Shown here piece by piece: positions 38,402-46,264 of a DNA stretch of 64,000 bases. The stretch's first letter is position 1, and each line of letters starts with the position of its first letter. The notes under the pieces were generated by a model, which did no database searches, was not told where the DNA came from, and saw nothing but the letters and a program-made list of their open reading frames with translations. The position numbers were made by a program, and so were the translations under genes. Origin of the DNA: RPQJ01 sp963700045 (GTDB lineage: Bacteria; Pseudomonadota; Gammaproteobacteria; Steroidobacterales; Steroidobacteraceae); NCBI GenBank assembly GCA_963700045.1, contig CAVOWK010000042.1, positions 1-64,000 of the forward strand, in the 5' to 3' direction.

Positions 38402-39511
38402 TCAGCGGCCGTCGTTCGCGTCGATGGCGATGACGCGATCGCCCGGTTCGATTCGCAACGTCGGATCGCTCCAGCACCCGAACCGGCGTTGCCCGCGACG
38501 GATCTCGACGATCACGGTGCCCTCGGTTTCGCGCGCCAGGCGCCCCACTTCTTCCGCACGGGCCTCGCGCTCGACGAGCTGGCACTGCCCGCGGTACGAC
38601 AGCAATTCCGAGACGAAGTCGATCGTGCCCTGCGTGCTGACCGCATCGGCCATCAGGTAGCCGCCAAAGCGCGACGGCGAGACGATTTCGTCAGCTCCGC
38701 CCGAGCGCACGATCTTTACGTTCTCCGGTTCGGCCACGCTGGCGATGATGCGAACCCCGCTCGCCAGCGCGCGTACCGTCAGCACGATCAGTACGGTGGT
38801 GTCGTCACGACCGACGCTGACGATGACTGAATGCGCCCGCTGCACACCGGCCACCCGCAGGATTTCCTCGCTCGAGGCATCGCCGTGCAGACCGATGAAG
38901 CCGCGCTCAGCCGCGCGCGTGACTTCTTCGCGGTCCGGGTCGATCACGACGATCTGCGCGGGCTCCCAGCCCCGCAGCAGCAGTTCGGAGGCAGCGATCG
39001 AGCCGCTGTGGCCGTAGCCGCAGAGAATGACGTGATCCTTCAATTCGCGCTGCAAACGCAACATGCGCCATTCCTCGATGAGCCGCTGGATGATGAGCTG
39101 ATACGCCGTGCCCAGGAAGGTCAGCCAGACGAAAATCCGCACCGGCGTAACGAAAAATGCATCGATCAGACGTGCCTGGTCGGAGACCGGCACGATGTCG
39201 CCATAGCCGACGGTCGTGATCGTGACCATCGTGAAATAGAAGATGTCCGAAACGGAGACGTGGCCGTCGATCTGGTCCCGCAGGCCGTCGCGGTCGAGCA
39301 GGAAAACGAGGAACACCGACGCGACCAGCAACAGCACGAAGCCTGCACGCAGCATCAAGGTGACTTCTGGGGGGCGTGCTGCGCGGCGGATCAGCAGCGG
39401 CAGCGCAGCGTCGCCCCGCTCCGCACGGATGCGGTGCATCGTGCGGCGTACCCAGCCGAGTCGAATCCGTCGTGACCCGCTCAAGTCGCCGGTCCGGCGC
39501 GAAGAAGTCAA
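38402..39511 (-). CDS. Potassium channel with TrkA-N and TrkA-C domains
   Basis: The 369-residue product has two membrane helices flanking the selectivity filter TTVGYGD near residue 100. After the second helix a cytoplasmic RCK domain follows: ILCGYGHSGSIAASEL, then VIDPD and a C-terminal TrkA-C-like domain (QCQLVEREARAEEVG, then RFGCWSDPTLRIEPGDRVIAI). This is the Kch/MthK-type layout. It is probably regulated by NAD or calcium, but this cannot be read from sequence. ATG 39511 is supported by length. Confidence 0.88.
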   Translation of the reverse strand: MTSSRRTGDLSGSRRIRLGWVRRTMHRIRAERGDAALPLLIRRAARPPEVTLMLRAGFVLLLVASVFLVFLLDRDGLRDQIDGHVSVSDIFYFTMVTITTVGYGDIVPVSDQARLIDAFFVTPVRIFVWLTFLGTAYQLIIQRLIEEWRMLRLQRELKDHVILCGYGHSGSIAASELLLRGWEPAQIVVIDPDREEVTRAAERGFIGLHGDASSEEILRVAGVQRAHSVIVSVGRDDTTVLIVLTVRALASGVRIIASVAEPENVKIVRSGGADEIVSPSRFGGYLMADAVSTQGTIDFVSELLSYRGQCQLVEREARAEEVGRLARETEGTVIVEIRRGQRRFGCWSDPTLRIEPGDRVIAIDANDGR

Positions 39512-39611
39512 ATGGACACCCCGTCAGCGGCGGCGGCACGCCGCCCGGCGCAGCACCGACTATAGCGCACGCGGCCGCGGGGTTCGGCTGCGCAGGAAGA
39601 TCCCGGCCAGG

Positions 39612-39869
39612 TCAGGCGACCGCGAGCGGCGCCAGTTCGTAGCCGATGATTTCGCGGGTCTGCGGATCGAGGATCGGCGTGCCGCTGTTCCAGCGGCCGG
39701 TGACCCTGGCCGCCTCGAGCAGGTTGCGGCTGGGTACCACGGACGTCAGCATCAACCCGCCCTGGGGGTCGCGGATGAATGCCGTCACCGACGAACTCGG
39801 ATTTCCGGCCGAGGCCGGCTCGGGAAACAGCAGGGCGAGGACTTCTTCTGGTGTGTTCGTGTCGGACAT
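39612..39869 (-). CDS. Short protein of unknown function
   Basis: The 85-residue product (SDTNTPEEVLALLFPEPAS, then FIRDPQGGLMLTSVVPSRNL and EIIGYELAPLAVA) has no signal peptide or recognised domain. It begins at ATG 39869. It is divergent from the glycerophosphodiesterase operon and may share its CRP-type site. A longer upstream frame is not supported. Its function is unknown. Confidence 0.55.
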   Translation of the reverse strand: MSDTNTPEEVLALLFPEPASAGNPSSSVTAFIRDPQGGLMLTSVVPSRNLLEAARVTGRWNSGTPILDPQTREIIGYELAPLAVA

Positions 39870-40012
39870 TGTCTTTGTGCTTTCCTGTTCCTGGGAAAGG
39901 AGGTAGCAACTTGCATGCCAACGCGCGGGCCCAGCAATCCCGGGCAAGCAGGGTGTGTTCGCCAGGGCGAGGTGACAGCACGCGTCAATCGCGGTGACCG
40001 GCGCTGTCCATG

Positions 40013-40028
40013 TGTGAAGCTCGTCACA
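40013..40028. promoter_or_regulatory. Perfect CRP-type operator
   Basis: TGTGA, six bases (AGCTCG), TCACA is an exact CRP/Vfr/Clp consensus palindrome. It lies 96 bp upstream of the glycerophosphodiesterase ATG at 40124 and 144 bp upstream of the divergent small gene. A -10-like TAAACT at 40081-40086 would place the site near -71, a class I position. Confidence 0.65.
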
Positions 40029-40123
40029 TTGCGCGGCGAGCGGCCCCACTGTCGTCAAGCGCGATGTGGTGCACATTAAGTAAACTCCGCGTCCGGGATG
40101 CAGCGACCGCACGGAAGAGAAGA

Positions 40124-40888
40124 ATGAACAGCACTGACACCCGGCTGCCGGAGATCATCGCGCATCGCGGCAATGCCATCGAGTTCCCCGAGAACACGTT
40201 GCAGGCACTGGAATCCGCCGTGGCCCTGGGCGTGCGCCACGTCGAGTTCGACGTGCAACTGACGGCCGACCACGTCCCCGTCGTGTTCCACGATTCGGAT
40301 CTCGCCCGCGTCGGCAACCGTCCCGAGAGCGTGCATTCGTTGTCCTGGTCGCAGCTCGCCGGGATTCCGGTAGGCGAGGTCAGTCGCTTCGGCGACCGCT
40401 TCGCCCACACCTGCGCCCCATCGCTGGCACAGGCGGTGGAGGCGATCGCCGGCTGGGATGGGGTCACCGCATTCGTCGAAGTGAAGCGCGCGAGCCTGCG
40501 TCAGTTCGGCCAGGAAACCGTGCTGCGCCGGACGAGCGAAGTGCTGCAGCCGGTGCTGAACCGCTGCGTGCTGATTTCGTTCGATCTCGCTGCCGTCAGG
40601 ATCCTGCGCCTGATGACGGGCGCGCGGATCGGCTGGGTACTGCATCAATACGACGCGGACAGCCTGCGCGAAGCGACCACGCTCGCGCCTGAGTTCCTCT
40701 TCTGCAACCTCGAGCGCGTGCCCGCCACGACGGAAAAGCTGTGGCCGGGGCCGTGGGACTGGGCCATCTACGAAGTGCGCGACCGCGAGACCGCGCGTCA
40801 CTGCCGCGAGCTGGGTGCAAAGTTCGTCGAGACGATGGCCGTGCGCAGCCTGCGCAACGAGTATGACGAGGCCGCATCCAGAGCATGA
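40124..40888 (+). CDS. Glycerophosphodiester phosphodiesterase
   Basis: This enzyme splits glycerophosphodiesters into an alcohol and glycerol 3-phosphate. The 254-residue product has the GDPD signature (EIIAHRGNAIEFPENTLQALESAVALGVRHVEFDVQLTADHVPVVFHDSDLAR) with both catalytic histidines and the metal-binding Glu-x-Asp. No signal peptide is present, so it is cytoplasmic (UgpQ-like). Its stop overlaps the start of the FGGY kinase gene (ATGA), so the two are coupled. Confidence 0.9.
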   Translation: MNSTDTRLPEIIAHRGNAIEFPENTLQALESAVALGVRHVEFDVQLTADHVPVVFHDSDLARVGNRPESVHSLSWSQLAGIPVGEVSRFGDRFAHTCAPSLAQAVEAIAGWDGVTAFVEVKRASLRQFGQETVLRRTSEVLQPVLNRCVLISFDLAAVRILRLMTGARIGWVLHQYDADSLREATTLAPEFLFCNLERVPATTEKLWPGPWDWAIYEVRDRETARHCRELGAKFVETMAVRSLRNEYDEAASRA

Positions 40889-42453
40889 GTGCCCGCGACG
40901 ATGACGCAGACCTCACCTGGCTCGCCGGAGAACTGAGCGCGATCCGCCGCGAACTGCTGCCTCCCGGTGAATCGCGGTCGCTGTACCTCGCATTGGACCA
41001 GGGTGGCACGTCGAGCCGCGCGGTCCTGTTCGATTCACTCGGCCGCGAGGTGGCGACCGCGCACGTCCCGATCAATACGCGAAGAACGGGCGACGATCGC
41101 GTGGAGCACGATGCGGCGGAACTGCTGCAGTCACTGCGAACCGCAGCGCGCGACGTCGTCGAATCGCCGCTCGCGACCGGCCGACCGATCGTTGCGGCCG
41201 GACTCGCCACGCAGCGTTCGACCATCTGCTGCTGGGACCGCAACGACGGGACACCGTTGAGCCCCGCGCTCTCCTGGCAGGATCGCCGCAACGCTGCCTG
41301 GCTCGATGAGCATCTGGGAGCGCGCTCTGGCTGGGTGCGGGAGCTCACGGGGCTGCCGCTGTCGTCGCACTATGGCGCAAGCAAGATGCGCTGGTGCCTG
41401 GACGAGCTGCCCGCCGTGCGGCTGGCTTCGCGCGACGAACGGCTCTGCATTGGACCGCTCGCCAGCTTCCTGGTGCAAGGCCTGTGCGCGGCGGGCGAAG
41501 CCTGCGTCGATCCGGCCAACGCATCGCGCACACTGCTGTTCGACCCTGCGGTCCTGGACTGGTCGCCGCCGCTGCTCGAGGCTTTCGGCATCCCGGCCGC
41601 CATCCTGCCGCGTTGCGTCGGCACGCTGCACGAATTCGGCACCATCGCGGTCGATGCAGGCCGGAGTGTGCCGCTGCTCGCGTGCAGCGGGGACCAGTCC
41701 GCCGTGGTCTTCGCGTTCGGCCCACCCTCGACGACCACTGCCTATGTCAACGCTGGAACGGGAGCGTTCGTGCAGCGCGTGCTGCGCAACGGTGCCGGTC
41801 CTGCCCCGCGCGGGTTGCTGAAGAGCGTGCTGTTCGCGCGGACCGACGATGCAACGGGCGCTCTCTATTGCCACGAAGGCACGATCAACGGCGCCTACGC
41901 CGCGCTCGAGTGGCTGGGCAAGCGTGTCGCCGTCGACGTCAGGCGCACGCTGAAATCGTTGTCGGCATCGCTGGCAGGCGGTGACGTTCCGCTGCTGTTC
42001 ATGAACGGGATCGGCGGACTCGGCGCGCCTTACTGGCTGCCCGATTTCCAGAGCGAATTCCTGGCGGCCGCCGGCGGCCACGCCGTGAACGTGGATGACG
42101 CGACCGAACTGCAGCAGATCGGCGCCGTCGTCGAGAGCATCGCGTTCCTGATCGCAGTCAACGTGCTTGCCATGCACGGTGCGACGCCCCTGCAGCGACT
42201 GACGATCACCGGTGGACTCGCCGCGTGCGACTACCTGTGTGAAGTCCTGGCCGAAGTCACGCAGATGACCGTGGAACGACCGACGCTGCTCGAAGCCACC
42301 GCTCGCGGCATTGCGTACCTGGCCGCGGGCCAGCCGCCGGACTGGCAGCCGGTGCCCATCGAAAAGTCATTCGCGCCGACCGGGAAGCATCCCGCCCGCG
42401 ACCGGTTCGATGGGTGGCGCGCCGCGATGGCCGTGCGCACCGGCGCGGCCTAG
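40885..42453 (+). CDS. FGGY-family carbohydrate kinase, glycerol-kinase-like
   Basis: The 522-residue product has the FGGY fold: LDQGGTSSRAVLFDSLGREVA at residue 35, GLATQRSTICCWDRNDG near 112, the ADP-binding NAGTGAFV and the C-terminal ITGGLAACDYLCEVLAEV. GTSSRA resembles glycerol kinases (GTTSSRA), so glycerol is the likely substrate, although a related sugar alcohol is possible. A 34-residue N-terminal extension precedes the domain. Coupling to glycerophosphodiesterase supports a glycerol-phosphate role. Both genes follow the CRP-type site. Confidence 0.85.
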   Translation: MSARDDDADLTWLAGELSAIRRELLPPGESRSLYLALDQGGTSSRAVLFDSLGREVATAHVPINTRRTGDDRVEHDAAELLQSLRTAARDVVESPLATGRPIVAAGLATQRSTICCWDRNDGTPLSPALSWQDRRNAAWLDEHLGARSGWVRELTGLPLSSHYGASKMRWCLDELPAVRLASRDERLCIGPLASFLVQGLCAAGEACVDPANASRTLLFDPAVLDWSPPLLEAFGIPAAILPRCVGTLHEFGTIAVDAGRSVPLLACSGDQSAVVFAFGPPSTTTAYVNAGTGAFVQRVLRNGAGPAPRGLLKSVLFARTDDATGALYCHEGTINGAYAALEWLGKRVAVDVRRTLKSLSASLAGGDVPLLFMNGIGGLGAPYWLPDFQSEFLAAAGGHAVNVDDATELQQIGAVVESIAFLIAVNVLAMHGATPLQRLTITGGLAACDYLCEVLAEVTQMTVERPTLLEATARGIAYLAAGQPPDWQPVPIEKSFAPTGKHPARDRFDGWRAAMAVRTGAA

Positions 42454-42481
42454 GGAATTTCCGCACAGGTCTGCATGGGCT

Positions 42482-43510
42482 TCAGCCGGCGGCGAACGAC
42501 GCGAGGACCTGTCGCTCGACCCAGGTCGACCCGGCGACGCCATCATAGAAGCCGCAATGCCCGCCGTAGCGCGTACGCGTGATGGTGAGCACCGGGGATC
42601 GCGCGATGCGCTCGAGGTCAGCCGCGGGGATGAGCGGGTCATCGTCCGCCGCGATGATGCGAACGCGTGCATCGCGCAGCGCTGCCAGCGGCTCGAGCAC
42701 CCGTTCGACCAGCGCGTAACCCCGCAGGTAATCCGGCAATGATGGAAACCCGCCGTAGCCGCACGCCAGCCGCTGGGTCATTTCGGTGAGGTTGCCCAGT
42801 TCCAGGATGTCGTCGAGCGAGTGGTACACGTCGGGCCACGCCTCGCGCTTCTTGCGCAGTGAGCGACGCCATTTCCACACGAAGTATTCGCGGTACAGCG
42901 CCCACCCGGACTCGAGGCGCGCCAGCGTGTGCTCTGGATCGATCACCGGGCAGACCGCGACGATGCGCGAGACGTCGATGCCCGCCGCAGCCGCGCGTGC
43001 GCCGACACGGAGACAGAAATTGCCGCCGAGCGAGAATCCCGCGAGCACGAGCCGCTTGCCCGGATGTTGGCGCTGCAGTTCGCGCACGGCACCGACCACT
43101 TCGGCAATGCGGCACGAATGGAAGATGCCGGCATTGAGATGGTGGCTCTCGCCGTGATCGCGCAGGTTGAGGCGCGCAACGTCGTAGCCGGCATCGAACA
43201 GCTTCTGTCCGAGCGAGAGCAGGTACAACGAGTTCGCACTGCCCTCCCAGCCGTGCAGCAGCACGGCAAGCCGGTCGGACGGCGGGCTCGTCTCAGCCTG
43301 CGTTGCAACCAGCGCGAGCAGGCGCACGCCGTCGCCGCAATCGACTATGACCTCGCGCGACGCCAGGCGCAGCACGGACGCGCGGCGCTCCACGCCTGCC
43401 CGCCGCAGCGGCAAACTCGGGTAGATCGACTGCACGTGGTGATGTCGCAACCGCCAGGGCGGCACGAAGTCGGGGGACGTACCGGCAGCTCGTCGGGATG
43501 CGTCGCTCAT
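42482..43510 (-). CDS. YheT-family alpha/beta hydrolase
   Basis: The 342-residue product has an alpha/beta hydrolase fold of the YheT (COG0429) group: LLHGWEGSANSLYLLSLGQ, LNLRDHGESHHLN, nucleophile elbow LAGFSLGGNFCLR, the acid in IIAADDDPLIP and the histidine in RYGGHCGFYDG. The family includes lipid-related hydrolases. Its start overlaps the stop of the upstream reductase gene (ATGA), so it is the last gene of a three-gene operon. Confidence 0.87.
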   Translation of the reverse strand: MSDASRRAAGTSPDFVPPWRLRHHHVQSIYPSLPLRRAGVERRASVLRLASREVIVDCGDGVRLLALVATQAETSPPSDRLAVLLHGWEGSANSLYLLSLGQKLFDAGYDVARLNLRDHGESHHLNAGIFHSCRIAEVVGAVRELQRQHPGKRLVLAGFSLGGNFCLRVGARAAAAGIDVSRIVAVCPVIDPEHTLARLESGWALYREYFVWKWRRSLRKKREAWPDVYHSLDDILELGNLTEMTQRLACGYGGFPSLPDYLRGYALVERVLEPLAALRDARVRIIAADDDPLIPAADLERIARSPVLTITRTRYGGHCGFYDGVAGSTWVERQVLASFAAG

Positions 43511-44604
43511 GCGGCGGGTGGCTGCGGATTCCAGGCCCGGTCGCGGACGATCTCGATGCGGCCCGAGCCGGGCAGGGTTTCGACGAAGCCGCTGCCCATC
43601 AGCTGCGACGGCGTACGGTGACCGGCTGCGGCCGGATTGCCATCAAGCAGGTGCTGGGCGATCGCGAGCGACGCCTGCACTGTGACGTCGTAGCCGTTTG
43701 CGACACGAACACGTGCCGTCACCCGGTCGCCGCTCGGGGCCTGGGCCTCGCCCCAGACGAGCATGGTGTTCGCCGCACGCGCAGCAGTGTCCGGTCCGGC
43801 CGGGCCTTTGGTCACCATGCGCTTCAGGAGTGCCTGCATCGGGCCAAACCGCAGCAGTGCGCCGAACGTGTTCAAGCGCTTGAGCTTGGCGATGCTGGCG
43901 GCAGGCATGGCTATGTAGCACTCAATGTTGCCGATGCCGGTCGTCCAGTAGGCCGTGCTCACGTCGCCCCACGGGATAGTCACTGCCGTGACTGGGCCGT
44001 CGCCGAAATCGATGTCGCGCTCGCGGAAGGCGTGAGCGACTGGCGTAATGCGCCCCGCGCTGCGGATGCGGCCACCGCGCGACAGGTTCTCGATGCTGGT
44101 CTTGAGCGTGCCGCGGCTCGGCCGTCCGGTCGACGCAAATCCCAGAGCCAGGTACGTCGCGTCCGGCAGTTCCTGCTTGATACGCGCCGCCACGCAATCG
44201 GTTGGAACCACGTCGAAGCCCGTGGCCGGGCACAGCACGACCCCGGCTTGCCGGGCATCGGCGTCGCGTGCGTGCACGGCTTCAAGCACGTCGATTTCGC
44301 CGGTGATGTCGAGGTAATGACTGCGCTGCCGCAGGCACGCTGCAACCATCGGCGCCGACGTAGCCGAAAACGGGCCTGCGCAGTGCATCGTCACGGTAGC
44401 GCATTGCAGCGCGCGATCGAGCGCGCCGGGATCGTCCAGCGGCGCGATGCGATACTCGCAACCGAGTTCCTGCGCCAACGCGGCAACCGTCGCCTCGTTG
44501 CGGCCGGCCAGCACGGGCTGGAGTCCACGGCGAACCGCTTCGCGCGCGATCAATTCGCCCGTGTATCCCGTGGCGCCGTAGATGACCAGCCGCGCTGCGC
44601 TCAT
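43507..44604 (-). CDS. Saccharopine-dehydrogenase-like NAD(P)-binding oxidoreductase
   Basis: The 365-residue product begins VIYGATGYTGELIAREAVRRG, a Rossmann motif typical of the saccharopine dehydrogenase-like family that also includes mycobacterial trans-acting enoyl reductases. The conserved MHCAGPFS near residue 70 and CPATGFDVVPTDCVA near 130 follow. Substrate is unknown. I start at 44604, overlapping the receiver-protein stop (ATGA); the longer frame upstream is not coding. It is coupled at both ends. Confidence 0.83.
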   Translation of the reverse strand: MSAARLVIYGATGYTGELIAREAVRRGLQPVLAGRNEATVAALAQELGCEYRIAPLDDPGALDRALQCATVTMHCAGPFSATSAPMVAACLRQRSHYLDITGEIDVLEAVHARDADARQAGVVLCPATGFDVVPTDCVAARIKQELPDATYLALGFASTGRPSRGTLKTSIENLSRGGRIRSAGRITPVAHAFRERDIDFGDGPVTAVTIPWGDVSTAYWTTGIGNIECYIAMPAASIAKLKRLNTFGALLRFGPMQALLKRMVTKGPAGPDTAARAANTMLVWGEAQAPSGDRVTARVRVANGYDVTVQASLAIAQHLLDGNPAAAGHRTPSQLMGSGFVETLPGSGRIEIVRDRAWNPQPPAA

Positions 44605-46097
44605 GAGGCGGGCAGGACGTGGAACTCGACTCGATTGTTCTGGGCCGCAACCGTGTTCCAGCTGCCGGCCGTGGTTTTTTCTTCCTGCTCCGGATAAGCG
44701 ACGGGCTGGCTGCGCCCGCCGTTGACGACTTCGACCTGGATGTCGCCACCGGTGCGGCGGCGCAAGGTCGCGACGAAATTGGCGAAATCGACTGACTGCC
44801 GCTGCGCCACCGACAGCGAGTCGTCGAAGGGATTGCCCACCAGGTCGCACTTGGTCGCTGGCAGGTTGACGTCAGCCAGGGAAAAACCCTCGTTCGCATT
44901 GCCGCCGAGGCAGAAGTCGCCGACGTAGGTCTCGACGCGGATGCGGCCCTTGAACTGCTGCGCTTCGAGCATCGAGGCCAGTGCCCGCAGCCGCTCCAGG
45001 CGACTGCCCGCCAGCGGGGCCTCGCCGTAGGGGACGTACTCGGTCGCGATCGGGCCCGCGGCCGATCCACCGATGCCTCCGCCCGCGGATGGGGCCGCCA
45101 GCGGGGCGTTGCTCGCAACGGTGGCGCTTGCCGCGGCGGCAGCGATCATCGCCGCCGCTTTCGCCCGTTCGACCGCGGCCTTCGAGTCCGCGAGCTCACG
45201 CACGAGGTAGGCGTTGGACACGTTCGCCTGCCACGCCACGTAACCGAGCACCGCAGCGGGTACTGCCGCCAGGACGGCGGTGACCACGACCGGCCACCAC
45301 TGGCGGTGCGGTGGCTGCGGCGTGAGCGATTCGAAAGCGGGCGCCGGCGGAATCTTGCCGATGCTCTCCTTCATCTCGCTGGTCAGCCGGCGCGCGAATG
45401 CCTCGAACGTGGCGAGCAGGAACCGGCGCTGCTCGGTCAGCTGTTCCCGCACCAGGTGCTGGATGGAGTTGCGCAGACCCGCCTGCAGTTCGGACACAAG
45501 CCCCGGCGTGAGGGCAATCGAAGCTGGCGAAGGCGCCAGCGGCGCCGCCGTCAGCGTCAGCCGGGTCGCCGTGGTCGACAGCGCATCGACCGCCTGGGTG
45601 TCGTCAGGGTTCGCAGCCGCCAGCGCGGCAGCCATCGCCGCCTCGTCGGGCGACCTTTCCGCCGCCATCGCCGCCGCCGCCGCCGGCCCTGGGAACAGTC
45701 CCTGGCGCTGGGTCCGCCGATCCGGCAGCAGGTGGAGCTGGTACAGAATCCGTGACACGTCGACTGGCCGCACCGTCTTCGGCAGCACGCCGACCGCGCC
45801 GAGGGCACGCGCCTGGCTGACGTAGAGCTCGCCTTCCTGCGAGGTGTACATCATGAGCGGGATCGTCGCGGTCAGCGGGTCGGCCTTGATGGTCTGCACG
45901 GCCTGGAACCCATCCATGCCCGGCATCAGGTGATCCATGAAAATGACGTCGGGCCGGCTCCGCTGCAGGTATTCGAGCGCCTGCTCGGCCGACTCGGCCG
46001 TATCCACGGTCAGGCCTTGCTGTTCGAGCATCCGGCTCAGGATGACTCTGGCCGATCGTGAATCGTCCACGATCAGGGCGCGCTTGCCCGTCGTCAT
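44601..46097 (-). CDS. Receiver domain fused through a membrane helix to an OmpA-like domain
   Basis: The 498-residue product begins with a complete CheY-like receiver (RALIVDDSRSARVILSRML, phosphoacceptor in IFMDHLMPGMDGF near 53, T/S in MYTSQEG and the lysine in LPKTVRPVDV). A long low-complexity alanine-rich linker follows, then a membrane helix (PVVVTAVLAAVPAAVLGYVAW near 290), then a coiled coil and a C-terminal OmpA-like part (RVETYVGDFCLGG, then LSVAQRQSVDFANFVATLRRR and NNRVEFHVLPAS). This would join a cytoplasmic receiver to a periplasmic peptidoglycan-binding-like domain. I start at ATG 46097. It heads the three-gene operon. Confidence 0.78.
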   Translation of the reverse strand: MTTGKRALIVDDSRSARVILSRMLEQQGLTVDTAESAEQALEYLQRSRPDVIFMDHLMPGMDGFQAVQTIKADPLTATIPLMMYTSQEGELYVSQARALGAVGVLPKTVRPVDVSRILYQLHLLPDRRTQRQGLFPGPAAAAAMAAERSPDEAAMAAALAAANPDDTQAVDALSTTATRLTLTAAPLAPSPASIALTPGLVSELQAGLRNSIQHLVREQLTEQRRFLLATFEAFARRLTSEMKESIGKIPPAPAFESLTPQPPHRQWWPVVVTAVLAAVPAAVLGYVAWQANVSNAYLVRELADSKAAVERAKAAAMIAAAAASATVASNAPLAAPSAGGGIGGSAAGPIATEYVPYGEAPLAGSRLERLRALASMLEAQQFKGRIRVETYVGDFCLGGNANEGFSLADVNLPATKCDLVGNPFDDSLSVAQRQSVDFANFVATLRRRTGGDIQVEVVNGGRSQPVAYPEQEEKTTAGSWNTVAAQNNRVEFHVLPAS

Positions 46098-46119
46098 GTA
46101 ATCCCTGGGTCCTTCTGGA

Positions 46120-46136
46120 GGCACCTGACAGGTGCC
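46120..46136. promoter_or_regulatory. Perfect 17-bp palindrome upstream of the receiver gene
   Basis: GGCACCTG and CAGGTGCC flank a single A. It is 23 bp upstream of the receiver-protein start at 46097, in the 167-bp gap shared with the divergent EF-G-like gene. It may be an operator or a 5'-UTR hairpin. Confidence 0.5.
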
Positions 46137-46264
46137 GCGTGTACCGGCTTTCTACCTTGAAAGAGGCACAAAGCCAATCCCGGCAAGTGGAAGTGGTGCC
46201 GCTTGACTCCGGGCGTATGCTTTGCCCATCGACTGAGTCAAATAAGCAACGGAGGCATCCCAAC

